Shown here: in pieces, positions 20,201 to 27,205 of the stretch | Position numbering within the stretch: the stretch's first letter is position 1 | Layout: every line of letters starts with the position of its first letter | NCBI GenBank assembly: GCA_040388605.1 | Contig: JAZKBN010000057.1 | Coordinates: 1-61,789, forward strand | Direction: 5' to 3' | DNA from: JAZKBN01 sp040388605 | GTDB lineage: Bacteria > Bacteroidota > Bacteroidia > Cytophagales > Flexibacteraceae | Length of the DNA: 61,789 nucleotides | The notes under the pieces: generated by a model | Seen by the model: the letters and a program-made list of their open reading frames with translations, nothing else | Databases searched by the model: none | What the model was told of the DNA's origin: nothing | Translations under genes and position numbers: made by a program

Positions 20201-23200
20201 GCCCGATATCTGTAACGCCTGCAACCGTAACCAGCTCTGTTGTTTACCAAATGAGCTTCGAAGATGCCTGGCTTACCGGCTGTAATACCGGCGACAGGCC
20301 TGCGACTAACTGGTCTCAATCTGCCCCGGCATTCTCTACAGATCCTGATGCTTCATGGCGTCGCGATGATGATGTTACTTCTGCTCCATGGAATAATGCT
20401 TTCGGTAACTATACGCCTACAGGTTCTGTTGGCAGCCGTTCTGCAAGGTTCCATAGCTATGGTGTAACCCCTGCCGGTTCTGCTTCACTGCTCCTGCACT
20501 TAAACCTGACTTCAGGCGGTGCTGTTAACAGGCTGCTTACATTTGATTATATCAACAACGGCGGTACCGACACTATGAAAGTTTACGGTTCAACCGATGG
20601 CGGCACCAACTTTACCCTGCTTGCCAAATACGGTTCAATAACCACCTGGACTACACAAACAATAGCCCTGAACGGTATTAACGCAGCTGATTACGTGCTT
20701 AGCTTTACAGCTACAGGTTTGCAGTTCTCTTCTGATATAGGTCTTGATAATGTTACTGTTTCTCAGGAATGTTCAGGCACTATTACGGCAGGCAGCGTAC
20801 CAGCTTCTGCTTACTTCTGCTCTGCATCATCTGCTGCAACATTTACAGCTTCAAACACTGCCTCTCAGCCGCTTTCAGTAGGCTTGGGCATCACTTACCA
20901 GTGGCAAAAACTTACTTCAACTTCACCTGATGTTTGGAGCGATGTTACCACCGGCTCAGGCGGAACAACTTTAACCTACACCACGCCCACAACAGGGCAG
21001 GTTGGCGGCTATCGTTTAAAAGTAATGTGCTCTTCAGGCTCAGTAGCTTATTCATCTGTAGTGAACGTAATTTCTGCTGTATCTGTAACGCCTGCAAGTC
21101 TTCCTTTCACCGAAACATTTGAACAGGACTGGACCAGCTTATGCTACTCTAAAGAAGTACCAACCTCTTCATGGCGCCAAACCGCCCCTAATTTTGCAAC
21201 GGATGCTGACGCTTCCTGGCGCAGGGACGATGATGGTGCAAGCGCCGGATGGGGTTCAACCACTTCCGGTACATACTCACCGGTATCTTCACAGGGCTCA
21301 CATTCTGCCAGGTTCCATACCTGGCTGGCCACGGAACCAAACTCTGCCAGCCTTGATCTCTACGTTGATTTCACTAACGCGGCAACTCGTACACTTGTAT
21401 TTGATTGGATAAACCCGACCGGTACAGATGTTCTTGATCTGCTTGTTTCAACCGACGGCGGTACCACTTTCTCGAATCCTTCAGGCGGAGCTGTTCATTT
21501 AACAACTTCAGGTTCATGGGCTTCTAAGACAGTAATGCTGACCGGTTATAACAACCCAAGTGTAATACTCCGCTTTAAAGCTGTCAGCGATTTTGGTGAC
21601 GACGACATCGGCCTTGATAACATCCGCATTACGCAGCCTAACTTCTGCGCGGGTACACCAACAGCCGGTACAGTTGCATCTCAGACTTTCTGCTCAGGCG
21701 GAACGGCTACTTTCACTGCAGCAGGCGCTACTGATAATACATCAGCATCAGGTATTTCTTACCAATGGAGCACTTCTTCAACCGTTGACGGTACTTATAC
21801 CGACATAACCGGGGCAACTTCAGTTACTTATACCACGGGCGTTCTTACTGCTCCTGCATTCTATAAGTTTAAAGTAACCTGTCTTGCTTCTTCCGCGTCT
21901 TCAACTTCTTCTGCTGCAGCGCTTACCATGAATCCTTACTACCAGTGTTACTGCGGCCCGGGTGCTGTGGCGCCTAACAACACGGCACTGCACAGCACAG
22001 CCTGTGCAAGCAGTAACAACATAAGCGCGGTAAGCATTTCTGCAAACAGCTTCTCGTCAACTTCTGCATGTGGCTCAGCAAGCGGTACAGCGTTCACTCG
22101 TTACGCACCTGCCGGTACACTAACCACTACCCTGTATAAAGGCAGCAGCTATTCGTTCAATGTTACTACCACCCGTTCAGGCCAATACATTGGTCTTTGG
22201 ATTGACTACAACCAGAACAACAGCTTCGAAGCAAGCGAATACGTTTCTGTTGCAGCAGGTAACAACATTGCCGGCCAGGTAAGCACTGCAACTGTTAACG
22301 TACCTTCCGGCGCGGTTTCAGGTATTACAGGTGTACGTGTTAGAAGCTCTAACACTGTATTCACCGGCTCATCGGCCTGTGCAACTTTCGCCACCGGTGA
22401 AACAGAAGATTATGCCTTCACTTTGGCTGATCTTCCTGCATGTCCCGCACCTGATAACTTCGTATCGTCTGCCGTTACTTACAATTCTGCCACCCTTACA
22501 TGGGCTGCCGGAATGAATGAGATTGGCGGATATGATTTGCAGTATCGCTACAGCACAAACAATACCTGGATCAACCTGCCTCACCAAGGCACGGGCGTAA
22601 CAACCTTTACCGGTACATTTAACTCAGGTTCATGTGTGCTTGTACGTGTTCGCTCATACTGCTTAGGCGGTGCCGGTGAATGGTCTGCCCCAATTACGTT
22701 CTGCACAAGCCCGGCATTTGATGAGCCTTGCGGTGCAACAGCTGTTACTATTACTAATGGAGCAGGCTGCAGCTACTCAGCTTATACCAATGCCAGCGCA
22801 ACAAGCGGAAGCCAGGGCAACGTAAGCTGCCTGAGCACACCGTCTAACTGGAGCCGTGACGTTTGGTTTACCACTACTGTTCCTGCTAACGGAACTATAG
22901 CAATAGACGTTCGCAGCTCACTGGGTATGGTTGTTCAGCTGTTAACAGCTGCCAACTGTAACGGTACTTTCAGCGCCGTAACTACAGGCACAGGCAGCAG
23001 CTGCAGCAATGCAACAGTACCTTACCTGTACCGTTCAGGCATGACTCCCGGTACCCAGGTTTACATACGTGTATCTCGCCAGGGTGCATCTAATGCAGGT
23101 GGTGACTTCACAATGTGTGTTACCGACGGGCTTTACTGGATTGGTGCAAGCAGCAGCAGCTGGAACACCGGAAGCAACTGGATGGGTAATACCGTTCCAA

Positions 23201-24987
23201 GTTCTTCGGCTACCCCTTCAATTCCTCAAATTACAGGAACAGCAAGGTTTACGCCTGTAATTACCGGCTCAACGCAGGCTTCTTCGCTGTTGATTAAAAC
23301 AGGCGCTCAGCTTGCTGTTAACGCACCGCTTTCAATATCAGGCAACGTGGTTAATAACGGTACTGTTTCAGGTACCGGCGCATTAATATTCTCAGGCACA
23401 GCTTCTCAGCAGTTATTAACCACTGTTTCGCCGCTTGCACTCGGAGATATTATTGTGAGCGCGTCTGCAGGTACCACAGTTAAACAAACCGGACCTGTAA
23501 AAATCACAGGCTCACTGAATGTAAACTCAGGTACTTATGATATGAACAGCCAGTCTTTCACGCTTGTATCTACCGCAACCGCAACAGCACGCATAGCCGC
23601 TCCTGCCAACCCTATTGCAAATGCTAACAACGTAACTGTTCAGCGTTATATACCGGCAGGCAATACTGCAGGTTCTTATAACTTCCTGGGTACTACTTTA
23701 AGCGGCAAAACAATTGCTTCTTACATGACTGCAGGTATTCAGACACTTGGTTTCCCTGATGCTACTTACCCTGCTGAGAATCCATCAGTTTGGTTCTTTG
23801 ATCCGTTGCAAAGCGGTAACGCTTACCAGGGCTGGTATGCTGCCACCGGCAGCGCTAACACGGTTAATCCGGGTTCAGGCGTTCGTCTTTGGGTTCCGGG
23901 TGCGTTCCAACGCGCCGTGGGTGCTATATCGCTTACGGGTACTATTACACAGGGCAACCTTGTAAAACCACTCAGCTATAACGCAGGCTCAGGCTTTAAC
24001 CTTGTAGCTAACCCTTACCCAAGCGAAATTGACTGGGATCTTGTATCGGCTTCTGACCGCAGCAATGTGGATGCAGCTGTATGGATATATCGCTACAACC
24101 TGCGTGCTTATTCAAGCTATGTAGGTGGTATAGGTGTTAACGGCGGCAGCAGGTACCTTGCTTCTTCACAAGGCTTCTTTGTAAACACTTCAGCTGCTTC
24201 TCCTTCACTTACTTTCAAAGAGAGCATCAAAACAGATGTTAACCCCGCATTGCTTCGTACCTCACCTTCTGACGCGCAATTGTTACGTATAGAAATGAGC
24301 GCGGTTCGCGGCGGTACTCCTTATTCTGACGAAATAGTTGTTCGCCTGCATAACAGCGCAACCAAAGGTTTCGACCGTAACCTGGATGCACGCAAAATGG
24401 TAAACACCAATTTGAACCTGAGCACAATTGCAGAAGGCAACACACGTATGGCTATAAACGCTATACCTGTACCTGCCCGCAGCGAGAGCATAGCACTGGT
24501 TGCTTCTGCTGAAGCAGGAACCGCTAAACTAAGCTTCTCTGAGCTTGAAAGCCTGCCGGAAGGCATGCAGGTTTACCTGAAGGATAACTTCCTGAATTCG
24601 CTCACCGCGGTGAACAGCGGCAGCGTGTACAGCTTCAGCATAACAGCTAACCCTGCTTCTGCCGGAGAAGGCCGTTTTGAAATCGTGTTTATGCCTGCAG
24701 GTGTAACCGGTTTACAAACAAAATCAGGTATGGCTTCTTTCAGCGCATTCCCTAACCCGACTGCCGGTAAAGACCTTCATGTGTCTTTCTCAGGCTTCGA
24801 TAAGGAAACCGTAGCTGTAAGCATTACCGATGTTCTTGGTAAAGAAGTGTTCAGCACCACGCTGCAGGGCGCAACCAACGAGATGATTACCAAATCTCTC
24901 CCTGTTGATCTTGCAAGCGGTGTGTACACCATTACCGGCAGCACCGACAAAATGCGCATGACTCAAAAACTTACCGTAACAAGGTAG
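11239..24987 (+). CDS. Giant T9SS-exported multidomain surface protein A
   Basis: The product is 4582 aa from the ATG at 11239; earlier in-frame ATGs (11152, 11182) and a later one (11320) are possible. The signal sequence is MLVPLLFVLALFTGSQSYGQ at residues 28-47, after a long basic n-region. The order is: jelly-roll-like region ~50-280; solenoid repeats ~280-650; six BNR-associated N-terminal-like modules, each ending (H/N)(Y/F)FW(L/V)xYD or close to it (the second is NYFRLVYT), arranged two-two-two with jelly-roll (choice-of-anchor-like) domains from ~1005 and ~1558; GEVED-like domain ~2070-2230 (VIGVWLDADRNGTY, then GETEEYIVSV); four repeats ~2330-3560; second GEVED-like domain ~3575-3730 (WIDYNQNNSFEASEY); Fn3-like ~3735-3825; CUB/pre-peptidase-like domain ~3830-3960; solenoid ~3970-4150; and a T9SS type A sorting domain ~4500-4582 (FPNPTAGKDLHV, then GVYTITG). 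No catalytic domain is evident. It is probably an adhesin or structural surface fibre. A strong terminator follows. Confidence 0.9.
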   Translation: MIQSLLFTRRFGRSSADSGNSPNKWRNMLVPLLFVLALFTGSQSYGQTYISQEFDTQFAPMADGVAGPGPRGDANTIPANSAGNWTQTRTGKLTVPELYSTGITGGARDFLRITAVPGGTYVCNDFEANGYINAAVRNTTSSPVAIPNSSSGSGTYAAWFNDYNANGTQSRQIETPAFNSVGGTGILRCGFYYVYGGSATACSLMVSTDNGTNWTFLSALGASTVAVSAFSQKYIAVPNSYRSAQMKLAIKITATYGSYDLFIDKFTVDEYTPGTFTAKAGNEGYNRWSAACAWVDGVVPTTNGLDNVVVPSGTTMILDAAASVNNLTVSGSLKASAGSAKTITVGGTLTVNSGGAFDLFPTTSTTTTNACSAASLSTAGTANQTYTLNNVVNAGTITVSAASTVTNNFNVNGNIDNTGGTFTLNLGSSTRLTLGGTAATTISGNGLILNTITVNNAAGVTANVPITTRSTTGTALTLTAGKLNMGSNLFWMDYAGTGSTYPASVSSGLTATSYIIGKVQYTLPATAAQSRTFPIGDATGSRNISVNTLATVAAGTTIAAEIVAKSTTPTFTTPVQVLFGTRAYKITSSVTNPFISTSTIAIGAGAEDVATMSGSNAELVIASSSAADGPYANYGSTATGTSPPSGTFTLTSSLTPAAITSGAYFAMATTSLPAFISAVTVDNTFSATVVPSATNQNILHFVVKTGAATRGTYTLTGVTLTGNNQVDADIANVKLWSTTGATYTSPTLLSTGTITFSGGTPVTGGFAGGTATITGLTKALATAAGATTDSHFWVTYDIAATTVGSTIGAQLGVGALTITAAGAATAAGTQPSSLLTPSANPTRTIVLPMSYSSESAALSAGLTNGANAASGSSANMLDMVVNMDNSNGHTGIVNATVFSFNLGSGTYATTTPGDITAANLYYSATPDFASPTLFGTKATPTGSYTITGTQALANGANYFRLVYTLSTSAANYNFLGAEFLGATVNGAAQAYSSTPSVYRTVYNAPAAVTENFETTIPNVGWSLGTSGGNYTNNWANATSSSAPTVSVDATNNTTSTKFARVAYNSSFVGTADLISPLFDVTNKGANPTNVTFWYFRESTTSYPLEHLEVWAATSPPVATAALTGSTKNTLLRVIMHAATLTTYPSGLPTTSAANNGVTPAFNNGTNSTYTGTETVGWHQYTVAIPATMNSGYIVFRVNTMVNGENHYIDEVSIPSYPQVAAFNPASFTPEQVIGDGTVSPNTNNSQILKIPVEMTGASVPMTVTAFNLSTAGSDRLKIGATDADITKARLYYTGTTSTFTGITQTDAVQFGSDVTSNNTTTGAFTITGSKQLQSGTNYFWLLYDIPALATSTDPGSAGSVLSNKVDAELTSIALNSDRFNNKVPTVTAPAGKRTVFIPMAVTSAAVSQLNGGTQVAPGATGVQTLKLTVNTAAGAAVSVSSVVFNTTSLTNVSALASARLYYTTANTFSSATQFGSAVTSFTSATDFTFTSVDGQNLTAGANYFWLVYDVKGSAVTYNTIDASLTKFVFGGTDFNAASTPAVTTPDPTGFIQVFTNTPAVTEPFDAAIPNSGWTRYGSSGSSYLWQNMAASSASAIHPTIVNDATGSTAGNAAFFNSYSYTSGSVADLVSPVLDMTNRGSNSAAYSFYMYRSSAYPTNRDQLQVWYSPTAPTSTTVTPSGATLLYVVNLSTTLTDIQSGLPATAAENNGYTPLVAGAESVGWHQYTGTLPAAFTGTGYVYFRGLSGFGDNIYLDEIFLPNYAPVMAFSSASTTPTNSDIALGLTNARMQQIKISVTGSRNPISLSSLTLSTSGTTGSADILKARVYSTGNSATFATTTQFGAETVQTAGAFPASFTASGPAALVAGDNYFWVVYDVTTAAGSNNHTVASTVTNYVLSSAPTTNATLTGGTASRTLKTPMTVVSSALSYPTADPVLKGSTGNVIALYDLQMSTGASLDLTAITFNTTGSDAPTTDVTTRTLVSTGSSATYNAGTATQFGTSFTSTPMAFTGTYALSAGHNYFWLLYDISASAVTGDIVAARQTVVKINGITPDPVSSTQTPTGTPRTVLQSYCSTALQTVPCSTSGNYIKSVSLAAPANSPSTVTTLSNTNSNCPAGSSGYSYYPVSVTTATLTAGVTYTISVTPSMAGQVIGVWLDADRNGTYAASEFTLVSTSTTANGTVTAPITVPSLASAGYTGIRVRVAAGISGTDACTSFAEGETEEYIVSVIAPAACPGTPVAGTITGTSDGCAGFAPVFTLSGQSTGYTGTTLTFQWQSSTTSGSGFTNVGTNSATYTAPSTLTGTTYYKVVATCSTGGTSAETPEFAYTVSAPVYAALPYTQSFETWATSCGTSSAPASWRNNTALTGDASWRRNDDLTAWTAATAGTGAYFPFASEGSKSARFHSTATSSASNFDLYVNLGTNAVIKRFSFDYNNADGADQLAVSISSTGSAPFTSLGTFTTAADWTTQSIQIPASFTGNAVVRFTATGQSNAANSTDIGLDNLLIEESNTCTGAPTAGTVTYTPPANPCLTTTAGRTYSLSLHDYSIADGISIQWRRSTNGGVTFSDLSGETSPILNALVPLGSSPSNAVTSYIFKAVVTCTASGQTDEISQTIVSSPPVSGTITAPAGACIGATVALTPAGFTAGLSYQWEVSATGSEGWTNATGTGATSATYTATVAGTIKYYRMTTTCGLKFSATNVVAVTPLAPTYATLPFIENFETTWSSRCATREIPNAAWSQTAPLAVSDPGASWRRDDDGASAAWPNNNGVYTPGGSVGSHSARFNSWNADAGSAASMFLYLTLPGTAVNRQLSFDYINTSGTDALVVSTSLDGGATWSDVGTYGVAAAWEAEAMGLTGITSTSLIIRFAATSDYGTTDIGIDNVVVAEACNGAQAGSVPASASYCGAAVQLIASSTASKPLSAGTGIVYQWQKRTSTTPVTWTDVTDGTGANTITYTTPAALTGTNLYRLKVTCTTGNATAFSDAVTVSPISVTPATVTSSVVYQMSFEDAWLTGCNTGDRPATNWSQSAPAFSTDPDASWRRDDDVTSAPWNNAFGNYTPTGSVGSRSARFHSYGVTPAGSASLLLHLNLTSGGAVNRLLTFDYINNGGTDTMKVYGSTDGGTNFTLLAKYGSITTWTTQTIALNGINAADYVLSFTATGLQFSSDIGLDNVTVSQECSGTITAGSVPASAYFCSASSAATFTASNTASQPLSVGLGITYQWQKLTSTSPDVWSDVTTGSGGTTLTYTTPTTGQVGGYRLKVMCSSGSVAYSSVVNVISAVSVTPASLPFTETFEQDWTSLCYSKEVPTSSWRQTAPNFATDADASWRRDDDGASAGWGSTTSGTYSPVSSQGSHSARFHTWLATEPNSASLDLYVDFTNAATRTLVFDWINPTGTDVLDLLVSTDGGTTFSNPSGGAVHLTTSGSWASKTVMLTGYNNPSVILRFKAVSDFGDDDIGLDNIRITQPNFCAGTPTAGTVASQTFCSGGTATFTAAGATDNTSASGISYQWSTSSTVDGTYTDITGATSVTYTTGVLTAPAFYKFKVTCLASSASSTSSAAALTMNPYYQCYCGPGAVAPNNTALHSTACASSNNISAVSISANSFSSTSACGSASGTAFTRYAPAGTLTTTLYKGSSYSFNVTTTRSGQYIGLWIDYNQNNSFEASEYVSVAAGNNIAGQVSTATVNVPSGAVSGITGVRVRSSNTVFTGSSACATFATGETEDYAFTLADLPACPAPDNFVSSAVTYNSATLTWAAGMNEIGGYDLQYRYSTNNTWINLPHQGTGVTTFTGTFNSGSCVLVRVRSYCLGGAGEWSAPITFCTSPAFDEPCGATAVTITNGAGCSYSAYTNASATSGSQGNVSCLSTPSNWSRDVWFTTTVPANGTIAIDVRSSLGMVVQLLTAANCNGTFSAVTTGTGSSCSNATVPYLYRSGMTPGTQVYIRVSRQGASNAGGDFTMCVTDGLYWIGASSSSWNTGSNWMGNTVPSSSATPSIPQITGTARFTPVITGSTQASSLLIKTGAQLAVNAPLSISGNVVNNGTVSGTGALIFSGTASQQLLTTVSPLALGDIIVSASAGTTVKQTGPVKITGSLNVNSGTYDMNSQSFTLVSTATATARIAAPANPIANANNVTVQRYIPAGNTAGSYNFLGTTLSGKTIASYMTAGIQTLGFPDATYPAENPSVWFFDPLQSGNAYQGWYAATGSANTVNPGSGVRLWVPGAFQRAVGAISLTGTITQGNLVKPLSYNAGSGFNLVANPYPSEIDWDLVSASDRSNVDAAVWIYRYNLRAYSSYVGGIGVNGGSRYLASSQGFFVNTSAASPSLTFKESIKTDVNPALLRTSPSDAQLLRIEMSAVRGGTPYSDEIVVRLHNSATKGFDRNLDARKMVNTNLNLSTIAEGNTRMAINAIPVPARSESIALVASAEAGTAKLSFSELESLPEGMQVYLKDNFLNSLTAVNSGSVYSFSITANPASAGEGRFEIVFMPAGVTGLQTKSGMASFSAFPNPTAGKDLHVSFSGFDKETVAVSITDVLGKEVFSTTLQGATNEMITKSLPVDLASGVYTITGSTDKMRMTQKLTVTR
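18235..21645 (+). repeat. Four tandem jelly-roll + Ig-like units within giant A
   Basis: Units begin near 18238 (PYTQSFETW), 19375 (PFIENFETTW), 20248 (YQMSFEDAW) and 21105 (PFTETFEQDW), spaced about 1.1, 0.87 and 0.86 kb. Each has a conserved ASWRR(N/D)DD followed by a GSxSARFHS-type segment and DIG(L/I)DN(L/V/I). Between jelly rolls lies an Ig-like stretch (YQWQK, then a TYTTP-like end). Units 2-4 are most alike; unit 1 is more diverged and is followed by a longer linker. Confidence 0.75.
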
Positions 24988-25013
24988 TTTTCTGACGGCA
25001 TCCATATTTATTG

Positions 25014-25040
25014 AAAAGACCGCCTTTGGGCGGTCTTTTT
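25014..25040 (+). terminator. Intrinsic terminator after giant A
   Basis: AAAAGACCGCC, loop TTTG and GGCGGTCTTTT (25014-25039) form a perfect 11-bp stem followed by T. It lies 27 bp after the giant A stop codon. Confidence 0.9.
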
Positions 25041-25192
25041 GCGTTCAGGGGTTTTGGAACCGGCTTTGGCAGCCCTGTTTCCGCTGCATGCATGGCCGCA
25101 ACTTGTATCCCGAACATGCCGGGCACTTAAGGCTTCCCTCTAAGGCGCAGTTACATTTGTATCGGGCATTTATCAGGGCCCGATACATCTGT

Positions 25193-26161
25193 ATGCCTAT
25201 AAAATTTAAACAACATCCGCATCAGCAGCAACGGGAAGAAAGGAAAGAGAGCCCTGAAGAGCTTTTTTTAAGATTGCGCATCCGTAGCGCGGTTAGCAAT
25301 GCCGCCACCGAATATTTTAACTGCCATCTCAGCTTCGCAAACACCGAGCAGCTTTCCAAAACAACCGGCTACAGCCCCTCTGAAATAGAAAACTCAATCG
25401 GTGATCTGCAATCGCGTATCAGCTCCGATAATTTCCGAGCCCTCACGGCTAATGTTATTCAATCGGTATACCTGAATGCCACAATAGGAAAAAGTGCGCA
25501 GGCTGCTAAGCTTTGGATGCAGATTGTTGAAAGTTGGAGCCCGCTTCCTGCCCATATTCCGCCGCCTGTTCCTGATAATATTACCATAAAATTCGGGGCA
25601 GGCATGGAGTATATGAATAAGCTGAACCATAATAATGAATACAATGAGAATCCGGCCACGGGCGCTGACTATAATAGCGATGTTGATAGTAATACTGCTT
25701 TCGGCGCATGCAGCTCAAACAGTGATACCCTTGCCTCGGTCTCTACAGAGCAGGTCGAATTAGCCTCAGCTACTCAATCATCAGACAATGCCACTAACAC
25801 CGGTAACTCTACGTTTATACCGGAAAAAGAGTTGGTACCCGGTATAGGTATTCAGACGTCATTCAGCGAAAACAAAAATAATGCAGCGGCTTCAGCACAA
25901 ACCGGTAATACGCAGGTTGCAGATACCGGTCATTTTCCTGTTCAGGCAACCCCCGCTTTCGGAAACGGCGGTATTTCCGATCCGGTTAATAATCCTGTTT
26001 CAACGCATTCCGCTCAAAATGCAGCTTCCCATGCTGCTGAATCTTCCCGGTCAGAACCTTCTGTAACCGAAAATTCCGTTTACCATGGTAAGGCCCCGCG
26101 AAAACACATGTCAGTTTATAATTTCAACAAGGGCAATCGCCGTTTCCGGCGGTATGGCTGA
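25193..26161 (+). CDS. Hypothetical protein with helical N-terminal domain and low-complexity tail
   Basis: The product is 322 aa from the ATG at 25193; the frame is open upstream to 25088, but those residues look non-coding (His/Arg/Pro-rich, running from just after the terminator). The first 20 residues are Gln/His-rich and basic. Residues ~25-130 are helical (PEELFLRLRIRSAVSNAATE, then NTEQLSKTTGYSPSEIE, then KSAQAAKLWMQIVESWSP) and faintly recall small-terminase or other HTH DNA-binding proteins; I do not claim the family. Residues ~150-295 are disordered, rich in Ser/Asn/Thr/Ala/Gln. The tail is strongly basic (PRKHMSVYNFNKGNRRFRRYG). No signal peptide. It is convergent with the serine recombinase (71-bp gap). 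A nucleic-acid-binding role for the basic ends is a guess. Confidence 0.65.
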   Translation: MPIKFKQHPHQQQREERKESPEELFLRLRIRSAVSNAATEYFNCHLSFANTEQLSKTTGYSPSEIENSIGDLQSRISSDNFRALTANVIQSVYLNATIGKSAQAAKLWMQIVESWSPLPAHIPPPVPDNITIKFGAGMEYMNKLNHNNEYNENPATGADYNSDVDSNTAFGACSSNSDTLASVSTEQVELASATQSSDNATNTGNSTFIPEKELVPGIGIQTSFSENKNNAAASAQTGNTQVADTGHFPVQATPAFGNGGISDPVNNPVSTHSAQNAASHAAESSRSEPSVTENSVYHGKAPRKHMSVYNFNKGNRRFRRYG

Positions 26162-26232
26162 TGGCCGATGCAAAAAACAGGACCATGGATGCATTGTTTC
26201 CTGGGGGCTTAACCGTTTAACGTAGTATATTC

Positions 26233-26955
26233 TTATTCCGAATTCATATTAATTGGCTTCCCCCTTAAGCTTTCTTCCTTCAGAATGCGATCATGCAGCA
26301 TTTTAATGGTTCCGGGGTTAAAGCTCCTGCCCCTTCTTGTCAGGTATCCGCCTGTGTTCAGCTCGGCGGCAATCGCCCTGTAGCTCATACCCTTTTCCCG
26401 GTATATGCTGATTAGCTTAGCCGCCTGTATATTGGCTTTATGGGTCCGGGCGTTCAGGATGCGGGCTTCGAGGCCCTTTTTCCTGGCTTCGGGGCTCAGG
26501 TTTGCGGGTGTTCCGGGAATCCAGCCGCCGCGTTCTTTTTTGGCGGTTAAAGCGGCCTTGGTACGTGCCGAAATAAGCTCACGCTCATGTTGCGCAAGGG
26601 CCGCAAAAATACCGATGGTAAGGGTATTGGCCTGGGGCATATCGGCACAGGCAAAATCAACGCCGCTGTCGCGCAGGGTGAGTATAAAGCCTGCATTTCG
26701 GCTGAGCCTGTCGAGCTTTGCAATAATAAGCACGGCCTTGTGTCTTCTTGCGAATGCAATGGCTTCGGCCAGTTTCGGCCTGCTGTTGCTGCTGCCGCTT
26801 TCCGTTTCGGTAAATTCTGCCCCGGGTACTGCGCTGCTCTTCAGGAAAGCATGCACGGCAGCCCGTTGCGCTTCCAGGCCCAGGCCCGATGCGCCCTGCC
26901 TGGCTGTGGATACCCGGTAATAGGCAACATAGGTTTTCTGTTCTGCGGGGTCCAT
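26233..26955 (-). CDS. Serine recombinase (resolvase/invertase family)
   Basis: The product is 240 aa. Residues ~9-135 are the catalytic domain: YVAYYRVSTARQG places the nucleophile Ser at residue 16, with AKLDRLSRN following, and the E helix begins near AALAQHERELISARTKAAL. Residues ~140-225 are a recombinase-type C-terminal region with a helix-turn-helix (GMSYRAIAAELNTGGYLTRRG, then GTIKMLHD). It is longer than simple Tn3/Gin resolvases (~185-200 aa) and much shorter than large phage integrases. On a circular replicon it could resolve multimers; it could also invert DNA to switch expression of surface genes. I did not find its crossover site by eye. It is divergent from the glycosyltransferase gene, with about 250 bp between the start codons. 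Confidence 0.9.
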   Translation of the reverse strand: MDPAEQKTYVAYYRVSTARQGASGLGLEAQRAAVHAFLKSSAVPGAEFTETESGSSNSRPKLAEAIAFARRHKAVLIIAKLDRLSRNAGFILTLRDSGVDFACADMPQANTLTIGIFAALAQHERELISARTKAALTAKKERGGWIPGTPANLSPEARKKGLEARILNARTHKANIQAAKLISIYREKGMSYRAIAAELNTGGYLTRRGRSFNPGTIKMLHDRILKEESLRGKPINMNSE

Positions 26956-27205
26956 GTTTAATGCGGTGATACCTGTGTCTTTTGCAATCAGGCACCAATA
27001 TCAGCAAATAATGCCGGTTGTTAAATTACATAAAGGGTATGATATAACCTTTATGCATATTTGTGCAGGCAGGTTTTGCATGTCGGGCACGCATTCCATT
27101 GCATTTTTTCAGGTCCTTAGTTTACCTTTACTACCATTATCACCTTATTTTAACAGAACCATCCCGGCGTTTTGCCCAGTTGGATGTTCTGAAAACATTC
27201 TGCCA

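Noticed and set aside
26954..27205. The first ~84 codons of the long frame upstream of the GT-C gene as part of the protein.
   Set aside because: The stretch is Cys/His-rich, lacks a signal or membrane pattern matching the family, and abuts the recombinase start; it is more likely a leader region.
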